DNA of 64,000 nt from Heliopora coerulea (Eukaryota; Cnidaria; Anthozoa; Scleralcyonacea; Helioporidae): positions 558,001 to 622,000 of the forward strand of contig JASJOG010000014.1 in the NCBI GenBank assembly GCA_030142905.1, in the 5' to 3' direction. The notes under the pieces were generated by a model. It saw nothing but the letters and a program-made list of their open reading frames with translations. It had not been told where the DNA came from and did not search any database. Shown one piece after another: positions 38,406 through 50,400 of the stretch (position 1 is the first letter of the stretch; each line of letters opens with the position of its first letter). Made by a program: the position numbers and the translations under genes.

Positions 38406-41400
38406 TATTAAATAAATGAATATATATATATATATATATTTATATGTGATGAAAAGTTTGTTCAAAATTTAGTAAGATGAAATTTACTTATACATATTTA
38501 TATGTACATGTATGTATATATGTATTTTCACTTTTCGGAGAGAGAGGATAGTGGATTGGAAGATGTTAATATCCAAATAATAGATGTGACAGATGTGAGA
38601 CGCCCTACGTATAGAGAAACCCTTTAGATTGTAATGCTGAAGTTTTATAGCCATTGGGATTTACTGTTATGGAAATTTGATTCGGCAGAAGTGGCTGGTC
38701 CCGGAAACATGTAATACGTTTAGTTAAATAAGATGCTATTTAATTTCTTATTGGATTTGTGGAATAAACTAAAGAGTGTTCGCTGCTATTCGGAATATTA
38801 TTTCCTATATATCTCGCAGGTGGAGAGTGTTTTTTGCACAATGTGATTGGTTCCTATATCTCAGAATATCTTGCATTTTTCACGTGCGACCAAAACAAAA
38901 CGGGTTCCGGTTTTGTTTTAGTTACCGAAGAATAATTTATTTTAATATTACCGACAAATGCACTCAGAATATTTTGTTTACTACGAGCGGGCGATAAGCT
39001 GACCTTCCGTATGTGAATGTGTATATACGCATATGTCTTAAGTATTAACCGAGTGCGAGGTCTGCACAGGAAGGTATTTGCCAAAGATTTTCGTACAGAC
39101 CAAGCGATGAAGGACATAGGTTCGGGAGAATAAAGCCGAAGATAAATTCTCTCTCGTGTAATCCAAACAAAAACAGTTAATTAATAACGAGTTTATAATA
39201 TAGCCTTTGATTCCTTCCATCGTCGCTTTTAATGCTTTTTTGCTTTGCAAGACTATGGTTCCAAAGATAAATATAAGTCTGCAATCTTAACTCGTGTATT
39301 TCAATATTTACAGCAGCTCGCCGCCGATCAGGTTATTGATTTGATTCTTACACAGCTGCTTGAGAGTTCTCCCAACCTCTCTGAGTGTCTCCATCGGGCT
39401 AAATAAACACAACAAAACAGTTTCGATTTCTTTTATAAAATAAGCAAAGAACTAAGCAATAATAATTGTGAATAACAAACTATATTTTCAATATCACACA
39501 GTAAGTTCTCCTTAGTAGTTCGTAAGCAAATCAGAGCTTCCCAGAACAAGTTCTGGCGCCAAGCAGCGCTGTGATGTCATAACTGTGTTTGCATAGCCTG
39601 ATATAAACACGGTAACTTACCAATCACTGCGTGAAAACAATTGGAAACTTATTTTATAATTCTGAATATTGTCATATTTTAAAAATGCAATTATCCAGCT
39701 TAAGGTCATATGATCTGAAATCGGCAAAAACGGCTTGACCAAATTGACTTACTTCCTATCTACGTCGACGATTTCTGTGTTACAGGTTGCAAGCTACTGT
39801 TTTACCCTAGTGCTTTTGAAATGACCACTGGACCAACCCACTGGGAGCTTCTTATCAGGAGTAGGTAAGTCATTCAAGCATATGCAGTCTTTCTGAGTAG
39901 GAACTGTCCGGTTGCTGAAATATTAAATGCAAGAAAATTCAAATGACAATAATGAGTTTTCTTTCAAATTTGCTCCTTCCTTCCTTCCTTCCTTCCTTCC
40001 TTCCTTCCTTCCTTCCTTCCTTCCTTTCTTCCTTCCTTCCATCCTTCCTTTTTGGCAAACCAGATTGGCATATTGTAAATTGGATTCTTATTATACAAGA
40101 TTGGTGGGAAAAACTATAGTTTTTGCGAAGTTCGATAGTAAATAACTTATTAAGGTCAGTTTCCACTCGCTATTTTTATCGCACGATCTACTTTTTTTTC
40201 CAGTTGCTAAAAGGTTGTGTATACCAGTACTGCTGGTATACTACTAAACGACATACTTCTGTAGAAACAAGGGATTTTGTTTTCTGTTACTGATAATGTT
40301 AATAATGTTATTAACTGAAAATTTAAAACAGGCTCTCCCGAGCCTTGACAGCTGCAAAGTCGTCTATTAACAATGAGAAGTCGAGACACTGATTTAACAT
40401 TTTGTTGAGATTTGTAAAATATCGTTGAATCTAGAAAAAGAGACCCAAGAAGTCGACTTTTTATATCTGAAAAAGTCGCCCCACAGAATTTTGTCTTCTG
40501 GGCAAGCGCCCCACTGGATCGCCGCTTGGTACGGTACTGATGAGGACGACCAATTTTGCACGAATTTTCGGTTTACTGTTTTCGGGAATTTTCACACTCC
40601 TACCTTTTTGCACTAAAGACAGAAATGCAGCACTACAGTATATATCAAAATCATGTGTAGTATTAGCGTTAGGGCTACTTCCATTGACTGCGTGTACTGA
40701 ATTTATACTGACAGCTGGAAACCAGATGAAAAAAAAAAAAAAACGTGTGCAAGTTGCACTACGTCGAGGCGTAGTGTCAGACAGATTGGAGGAAGACGGA
40801 GTAAGATAATGCTGCTTTTTGTATAGAGCCCTTCAACATTTGTCGTGTCCTCCCTCTGTCGATCTACCAAAGGTCTCTATCTGTTACATATCCGACGAAG
40901 AATAAACTTCTTGGTGTTTAATGTCTGTGTTAACATTTTGATCATTTGCTTGAATTACTTGGTTGGTGGGCATAATCTTTTCGATCCTCGCAGGGACCTG
41001 CTAGTTTACCGAGCACCGTCAGCACGACTTTAAAAAATTTAGAATCTACTACTAAGAAGGTTTCTCAAGTCTTCTCCATTCTTTTTCAGGGCCGTGGATA
41101 ATCAGGTATGCTTGTGAACAGTTTGGTAATGTGAGGAAGCTAAAATCGTCAAAACACCAAGAAATTCTCATTTACGTCTTCCGGTCAATTTAGTAGTTCA
41201 TGTTTGTATTTTGAGACCCCAAAACACTTATAGTTTTGTAGCTTTTATTCTTACATTCACACTTCTCGAATTTCATTTGGTTACTGTGTATACAGAATTT
41301 CGTCATAAATTTATATGGAAGCTTTTGACAGCGAACTCTCATCATTATCCATGAATAGCATGAGACACTTCTCGAATAGTTTACGGATTTGAATTGACGA

Positions 41401-44400
41401 CTTTGTTAAACCTTTTTTTAAATTTAAGGTGTACGTTGCGTGTGCAGCACCTGCAAGAGATGAAAAAGCAGCATACGTTTCTTGGGGGCACAGTATGGTA
41501 GCCGGTCCTTGGTAAGTACAACAGTACGACACTCACTCCACAATGCTCGGGTTTCTAAGGTTTCGACACATACATAGTAAACTCTTCCAGTGTTTTCTAA
41601 TGTACAGATTTACCTTGTAGGAACCATTAAATAACATTTATCATATGATTTTCTATAAAGTTTATTGTCTAAATGTGCACAACGGAGCATTATCGATAGA
41701 TTCGGCGGAACAACTGTTTTCGGTCCATACCGACTTTTTGATTTATTCTAGCTAACGCCTGACGATTTTGCCCTTAGCAACGAGAGACATTCCAGATTAG
41801 AAAAGGGCTAAGTATTTCTATAGAGTCATTCTGGTCTGTACCCGACTTTTTAATTTTAATCCAGCTGATGCCAAATTAAACAGGTACTGTTATATCGTAC
41901 CTTGTTGTTTAAAGGGTTAAATGAACTTGATAACTTTCATGAGTATAACTTTATCAGAGCGAAGTACTACATCATTTTAACCTCCCGTACGGTTTGGAGA
42001 GAGTATGGCTGATTTCGAGGCATAAGTCAGACCTTAAAACAAAATTTTATGGGCCTGATATGTTGTTTATTGAACGAGCAGCTGAATCACTCTCATTCTG
42101 ACGCATTATAGATTATTAGTGGAAACAGTCAACGGGTCAATGCGCATTTGAAAACTTTCAGTTGATATTTGCGCAATATAAATGAATAAAGTTGAAAGTT
42201 GAAAGTTGAAAGTTGTCAAGAAACCGAAGTGTTATTTCGTTGGTCATTGACTGATTATCGTCCGTTATTTTAAGCTCTTCTATTAATATATCGTACATAC
42301 AATGAATGGGGCACATACAATGTGCTATGCATTATGTACTATGTTCTATCAGTCGCTTATAATGTACTATGCAACATGTAATACGTACAATGAACTATAT
42401 TCTACGTGCTATACACTGCCTGATACATAACGAATACACCTGATGTCATCACAGTCCTTGCACCGTGTTCACGTCCAGTATTTGTAGAGATTTTTTACAG
42501 TTTCCTCCTGCATTTTTGAAACCAATTTCGGATTGCAAGATAAGATTTGCAAAAGTCTACGTCGTGGATATGGAATATCTAACGCTTAAAAGGAAGTGAA
42601 AAATCATGAATGATATGACCTGGTTTCAAGTCGAACTGACATGCTGTGCATAGCTATACAGTTGAACCCCTATTACGCGACTACCCTCGGGGAAATTGCA
42701 AGTGGCCGCTTAGTACGGGTTGGCCGCTTAATACGAATTTGTCACAACCTTGCATAAGGCGTGGTACAAAGTCACTTTATTTGGAAACAAACGCTTGGAG
42801 GTTTGTGACAACTGTCGCCCATAACAGAGCAACAAAATAATGGCAAAGCAGTTGTTAAGGGTAAACGTATTAACATAGGAGGTGGCTATGGCTTGGAAGT
42901 GCCATGGGAATGCCACTCTACCGGAGACTAATTTTTCATCTTATGGTTGAACTGAAAGATTGGAATTGAAGGATTTGAGCCAAACTGATCTAACAGAGCT
43001 ATGAATACAGAATTTAGCTTGGGATAATCCTCGGATTCCCAATTTAAGAGGGTCTATACTGTGTACATTTACAGTAATTAAGGTTTAAAACGTATTGCCA
43101 GATAATCAAAAATTTATCACTTCTAGTCAACATAACTATAAACGTTAGCTTAAATGTTTTTATCATTTGTTACCTTCCATTCGAGAATTTCGTCTGTCAT
43201 GAACTCTTTTAAGATCGGACGAAACTAGGAGTGTTAAATTACCGATGATCGCTTAATGGAGGTAAAAACAATAGGGGAACCTTTGCTGGGACGCCCTAAA
43301 GGTGGTTGCGGTCGATATAATAGAAGTGTCCGCTAAATAGGAGTTTTATATGCAATATTTATAAGGACAATACTTTTGGGACTGTGATAACTGGTTGCTT
43401 AAAAGGTAGCCACTTAACAGGAGTTCAACTGTATTTGTAAATTTGATGTTCCTTTATATCTTTTTGTTTCAGTGGTGAGATTATTGCACAATGCCAACAC
43501 CAGGAGGAGGTTGTGTACGCCCAAATTGGTAAGGTCCAATGAAACAAAACCTTGTAGGTTGTTTGTTTTTAAGAACTTGTATGACTAATGTTTAATGGAA
43601 ATTTTACTTCTTGTTAATTAGAGCAAATATTTTGTAGATTTATCTAGGAAGATATAAGTTAAGAACACAAGAATCAAGTTCTTTTCGTAGAACCTATCCC
43701 AATAGAAATCCAGAGGAAAGGAGCAAAAAAGTTAGCATTTTATTTTATTTCGATATCCTGGCGACCAATTTTAAGAGGAAAATGGACCTTTTGAAACTTC
43801 TCTAATGAAAATCTTACGTTGTTCAGAATGGGAAAAACATATGAGATAGTTAATGCACATATGAAATGACTTGTTTCAAGATCAAGTTTCACTAATGAAA
43901 TATAGGTTTGCAACACATGTATTTCACATTTGACATGGAAAATTCTCATGCGAAAGTTAATTTCACTTATAAAATTTTCATTTCACATATGGAATTGAAA
44001 CATTTTTACATGTGAAATTGTAGGGACCTTGCCCTCATTCACGTTTAGCTGGACGTCCCGAAGAATACGCGAACGCGCGGGAAAAAAGGGAACTGAGGAG
44101 CAAAAAAAAAAGAGAGCACATGGCGATGTGATGTCATCGGAAATGTGATGTTGTAGTTTGTGAATACTTTTGTTAAACGTGAAAGCAAAAGAATTCTGTT
44201 GTATTTCTGCGAAGATCAATAAGGGCAGTAACATTTTGACGCCCAACGTGGGGTTGCCTGTTGGAAGAGTGGAAGAAAAACAACCGGATGGTTTACAGCT
44301 TTGAAATGATGTCATTGCCAGTTGAAGATTTAGAGCTAAAAGTTGAAGAATTTCTGTACAAGAAGACACGGAAACACTTGTAAATGTTGCCAAGAAAGTT

Positions 44401-47400
44401 GACCTCGAAGACGCTGAGGAACTGAAGGAAAAACTGAGAATACATGGAATTAACCTGGTAAGGAAACATGTCGAAGAGCTGGTCGAATGCTTCGACGATA
44501 ACAACACCAAGATTATGTTTTTAAATGATGTTTTGTCGGAGCATGGCGCCTAAAAGGTTCTTGAAAAAGTGGTATGAACAGATGAAGAAGAAGAGATATA
44601 GAAATTGCCGCAAGAATGCGCAAAGCTCAAGCTTGACCAAGAAGAACAGCTGTCAGCGATGAAATCGAAGATAGATGAGCTTAAGGTCAAAGTACAAGAT
44701 AAAACTGAAGAGCGTGTCAAAGCAGCAGTCGAAGAGACGAGTAAAGTAAAATAATTAACTCGTTGTCGGACTGCCTGGGGATAGCCAGAGTTTACTGAGA
44801 CCAGAATTCAAAATTGTTTCGCAAATTGGAGAACCTGGACAAATGGAGAAGCTTACTTTTATGTCGCTTAAGGCACTAGGCGGGAATACACCAAAGACGA
44901 GACTGTCGACGCTGTAATTCGAGCACTATCGCGTCACACGAATTTACGAAGTTACTTTGAGACTCTACCCGACCTCACTTTTCCACAACTCAAAAAAATC
45001 CTTCGAATTCACTACCCTTAGAAGACAGCTTCAGAGTTGTACCAACAACTGTCAACAATGTGTCAGAAACCAGCAGAAAGTGCGCAGCAATTCCTTCTTA
45101 GAGTTTTGGATGTTTGAAATAAAGTGGTATTTGCTAGTAAAAAGGGTGACTGTGACTTCAACTATGGGGAACAGTCCAAAATACTTTCCTGAAAGTTTTT
45201 TAACCACTGGTCTACGAACGATATAACAGAATGCGGAATATCAGATGAACAGCTTATGAGGAGCATTTTGCAAACCTGCAAAAACCTGAGGAAAGGAGAC
45301 ACTTGCCAATGTTGTTTTATATGTGGTAAGAATAGTCACCTTGCCGAGGAATGTGAATAAAGTAAGAAGATAAACAATCTCCGGCTGTTTCCGAGGGACA
45401 GGAAACTGCCGGCAGTCTAAACAATCAGTCCCCCAAGTGTAGCTGCTGCAACAAGCCTCGCGAAAAGGGTGAACCCACCCGGAAGTGTAAAGGTTGTAAA
45501 TGTGTTTTCTATTGTAATCTTTACTGTCAAAAACAACATTGGTCTGACCATACCAAAGGTGATTTGTACTGGAATCCACCAAGCATCAACAGTTCAGGAA
45601 GAGAGGACGCTAAATGACTTAAAGGTAAACTTAATATTAAACTAGAAAATGTACTGTGGGACACTGGAACCTAAGTATCAATGGACTCCAAAGATTACTT
45701 GAAAGAAATTCATCCAATGGTAACCATTAGAGATTTGACTGTGTTACTAGAAACTGAATTGCAGTTAGCAGCAGCAAATGGTAGTCCTATACCGTCTATA
45801 GGGTGCGTAAATTTAAGGTTTGGGTTGATGTCAGGAACTGAGAAAGTATCTGTACCATTTTTAGTGACAAGTGATACGTTGGATACGTTGGATACGTTAT
45901 AGAAGAAATACTTAAACATGGGAATAATAATTTAATTTCAGAAGTACAAGCTTTATTTGTTAACATTGATACCGAGTCTGCCAGGATCGTAGTTAACTTT
46001 GTTCAGAATGCTAGGGCAGATTACTTATATAAAAGTAAGGAAGACAGACATTGTAGTTTCAAAAGGACAGCATGTGAAGATCCCATGTCGTGGGAACGCG
46101 GGTCCTATTGGTAGGACCACGCCTGTATCGTTTAAGCCTGATGAAACAATGCCTTGGCCTTCTAGTTTAGAACTAACAGCAACTTTGCTAACCTATTAGA
46201 AAGGGAAAGACAAGTGTTGCAACTAATCATGATGTCACTATTAAAAGAACACTACTTGGTCGCCTGAAACCTGTCCAGTCTGTAACCCCAGCATTGGTGA
46301 AACTGGCAGGACAAAGTACAGAGACAGACCTTGCTTCACCATATAAAAATGTCCACGAGACCTACAACGGACCATTTGCTCCGACCAGTGGCGTAGCCAG
46401 AAAGCAAATGTTACCTGGACACAATATGGGCACGCGTGTCAACATTTTCCGAGTAGTTTTTTAGTTATTTCACTGCTAGCTCAAGGCATGCGCCACTCCC
46501 CTCAAGATCTTTTGAACCACTTGAGCCCACAAGATTTCGATTTGTGGTATGTACCACAAATCACCAGATTATCCTTGAGGAACTACTAAACTACCTGGTT
46601 AATCCACCTGTCATGGCATATCCCGATTTTACCAATCCATTTATCCTCTACACTGACGCATCGCAGCAAAGACTTGGTGCAGCATTGTACCAGCGATAGG
46701 GTGGTCAGTTGAGAGTTATCGCTTACTCTTTGTGCAGTTTAACACCCGCAGAGAAAAACTACCACCACCACTCCGGGAAGTTGGAATTCCTTGCCTTGAA
46801 ATGGCCAATAAGTGATCATTTTCGTGACTATCCACATTACACCCCGGATTTCACCGTTTATTCTGATAACAATCCCCTAGCTTATATTTTGTCCTCTGTG
46901 AAGCTTAACGCCACTGGCTTACGTTGGGTGGGAGAACTAGCTGGTTTCCATTTTAACATTAAGTACCGCCCCAGAATATCCAATACAGATACTGATACCC
47001 TTTCACGATTGCTGCCCTTTCACGATTGCTGCCAGAGGTTGAAAGCTTCTTCGACTCCTGCACTGGAGAAGCCAACCCAGATCCTATACAAGCGGCAACA
47101 TCTACCATTCAGGTACAGGAACAAAACGAGACTAATTGGATGACAGTTCTCACTGGAACCATGCTGTTCTCGATGAAGACCTGAAGTATGTCCACAACGT
47201 CACAACTGAAACGATTTCTTTGGATGAGAGAAGAACGGTCCAAAGAGAGGATAAATGGATTGGAAAGGTCTTGAAGTTAGTAGTCTGCCCAGAAGCCCAT
47301 GTCGAGAGGGAAAGCAAGCGAAACTCTCCAAACACAGGAGCTGTTGCATGAATGGAACGAACTCAACTTAGATGAGCATGGTCTTCTTAGAAAAAAGCGC

Positions 47401-50400
47401 GGTTCAAATAACCAAATCGTCCTGCCAAAAAAGTTCCTTCGACTGGTATAGAAAGAATTACACGAGGACATGGGACATCTCGGTGCGGACAGGTTGATCA
47501 ACCTCGCCCGAGCACGATTTTATTGGCCTTACCTGCAGAAAGGTATAACACAATACATCTCTGCGAAATGCCGATGTCTAAAACAGCGAGCACCTACTCT
47601 CAGAACAAGGGCACATTTACAACCAATAACCAACACCGCTCCGTTTCAGGTGGTACCGCTGCACTTTGTCCTATCAGAAAAGGGCAGTGGAGGATATGAA
47701 TACATACTGGTTATAATGGATCATTTTACTCCCTACGCCCTGGCTTATGCAACACGTGATAAGTCAGCAAGGACAATGGCGGAGAAGTTGTATAATGATC
47801 TCACTCTACACTTCGAATTTCCGGAAAAGCTTCTCCACGATTAAGGAGGTGAGTTTGAAAATCAACTTTCCAAACAACTAGAAAAGCTGTTTGGCATCAG
47901 CCACTCGAGAACCACCCCATATCACCCACAAGGCAACGGTCGGGTTGAACGTTTTAACCGGATTCTCCTATCCATCCTCCAAACTCTCTCCGAAATCCAA
48001 AAGTTCCATTGGAAAGACCATTTTCCGAAAATGTTGCATGCCTACAACTGCACGCGTCACGAGTCTACTGGATTGTCGCCGTTGTATCTCTTATTCGGCG
48101 GACATCCTGGGCTTCCAATCGACCTTGTCTTTAACGTGAACTATACATCAGCCCTCCCTCTCCCCCCCCCCCCCCCCCCAATGCAATCATACTCATTAAG
48201 TGGGGAAATAGCGAACAGCGATGGTCGAAGCGTACAGGATCGCCAGCCAGACGAGTCAGCAGAGCCTGCTCAAAAGGTAGCGTGTTTATGATCGACGGGC
48301 GCACAGTTAAGAATTATACCTAGGGGTGCTCGTACGAAATCTGAATGAACATATTGGCTCCGGCAAACTGAAAAACTACTGGGAAGACATTATTTATACT
48401 GTAGTCTCCAGAAAGGAAACTGATAGCCTGATTTACGCTGCAAAGTCCGAAACGGGAAGAGGACCAAATAGAACTCTAGATAGGAAGATCCTCATACCCT
48501 GTGCCTCGGTCCCTATCGACCAATCGACAACAAAAGCATCTACAACTAAGTAGCTGGTAGCGAAATCACACTAGTGAAATCGGAAGTTGCGATTCCACTG
48601 GATATGACTATATGGTACGAGCGCCTACAAATGTTACCAATGTAACGGAAGTGGTTAACGAGAGACAACTCTCTACAGGGGCTGGAACAACCAATACCAC
48701 AACCTCCAGAGGAACTAGAACAATTTGTGCAACAAACAGCCGAAGAAAGGTAACAACTAGTAACCCTGCGACCAACTAGAATCCGAAACCTGCCATGTCG
48801 CTCACCATGTTGGTCGCCTGGAAACTCTGGTGGAGAAATTCCATGTGGAATTAAATTGATCAATATTGGTGTCCATACCAGACAGCCATACCAACCCGAC
48901 AGCCGCGGTGATACCACCAGGTTCCCTTTCGTATGGCAACCCTACCCACTAGTGTCGCTGCCCTTCTTCAATGTCGGACAAAACTTGCAGTATTTATGCT
49001 GATGAAAGGTTTAATACTGCATGTTAGTTACCGTGTGAATAGTTTGTTGGGAAGTAAGCGATAATTCTAAGTCGCAATGAATTGTAGCATTTCGTGTTAG
49101 GTTTACAGTCCTTGTAGTTTAACTAATTAGGATCCTATGGAGACAATTACTGAGAAATTGTGAGAGACAATCCTACGTCGGGACTACGTTTGTTTCCTGG
49201 GGGAAAGTGTAGGGACTTTGCTCTTATTCACGTTTAGCAGGACGTCCCGAAAAATACGCGAACGCGCGGGAAAAAAAGGAACTAAGGGACGAAAGCAAAA
49301 GAGAACACATAGTGATGTGATGTCATCGGAGATGTAATGTTGTAGTTTATGAATAGTTTTATTAAACGTGAAAGCAAAAGAAATCCGGTGTATTTGTACG
49401 AAGATCAGTGAGACGAGGGCAGTAACAAAATGCTATCATCATTTGTGAAATAGACATGAAACTTTTGAAAAGCTGGAAAGTGCTAAATTGTTATTTGTTC
49501 GTAGTTTTTATGCACCTGTATGTGTTATTCTACCTTTGTAATTATTCTGTACATCGCATACATCATGGTTGCATGTTTGGGTTGGTTTCGCAGCCCTATA
49601 TTTCTACATGTTGGAAAAGATCTCTCTTAGTCGCTTTTCGTACAATATGGCCTACGATTGCCCAGTTCTATGCAGCTGCGTGCAACGACTTCTTGCTTCG
49701 CATTTCGTGGTGAAGCAAGGCGTGGGCAGGCAAATATTAGGTAGCGGGTTTTGAAAGCTCAAGATTAAAGCTCAAGATCAAAGCTCAAGATTAAAAATCA
49801 ACCTTCGACAGCATTATATTGATCCATATAAGGCATGTTGAAACGTCGGTTTATGCCGGGGTTTTACGTTAAGATATCCCAAAAGTAGCCCTCAGCTTCA
49901 CGTTAATTGTTTACCTAGTAGGCTTTCAAAGTTTTGCCTCTCTAGATTGTTACCGTTCCTTTAAACTTTCCTGCAAATCTACGTCACTCCATAATGTCTT
50001 TTCTAGCATTGTCAGCAAGTATTCCTGCTTACATGCCCGTAAAAGGGCAAAAGATGTCCAATGCCATCGATTTTGTGATATAAGGCAAATATAAAGGTAT
50101 TCGAGTACATGAAACAAACCCTTCGAAGTGCTTGTCTGTTTTCAGCTTATATCAGGTTGCTTGGATGTATTTACTTTTTAAGGTTAGAATCAACATAAAT
50201 ATTCTCATGCCTTCATCGACGTCAGAGCCAACCTCTACAAATCTGTATGCCGTAATTGTATGTAAAATTCCATTGCTTCATGATGTACTGTTGTGACGTT
50301 ATCATGACGTCACGAAAAAGGAAAAGGCCGATAGTTTTTGCATATGTTTTAAGTTGAAGTATTCTTTTAAAAGTCATTAGAATCTGGGTCGTCTTACCCT

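Larger units (their letters stand above)
44019..49427 (+). mobile_element. Ty3/gypsy-type LTR retrotransposon, complete ends, dead interior
   Basis: Two LTRs of 215 and 220 bp (TG...CA) frame 5.4 kb with gag, MYND finger, protease, RNase H and integrase remnants in gypsy order. AAAT precedes the 5' LTR (44015-44018) and follows the 3' LTR (49428-49431) as a 4-bp duplication. A tRNA-Lys-type primer site follows the 5' LTR and GGGGGAAAG precedes the 3' LTR. The RT catalytic core is missing and stops break every domain. The LTRs differ at roughly a tenth of positions by eye, so it is old. It fills NIT2-like intron 9. Confidence 0.92.

Noticed and set aside
39927..40166. Open frames over the (CCTT)n tract
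   Set aside because: Tetranucleotide-repeat artefacts giving periodic FLPS and KEGR peptides.
40538..40570. CTGATGAGGAC as a further hammerhead core
   Set aside because: No GAAA with closing stems follows at a workable distance, and there is no complementary stem I.
43983..44510. 175-codon antisense frame over the gypsy 5' LTR and gag
   Set aside because: Antisense shadow with no motif, spanning an LTR boundary.
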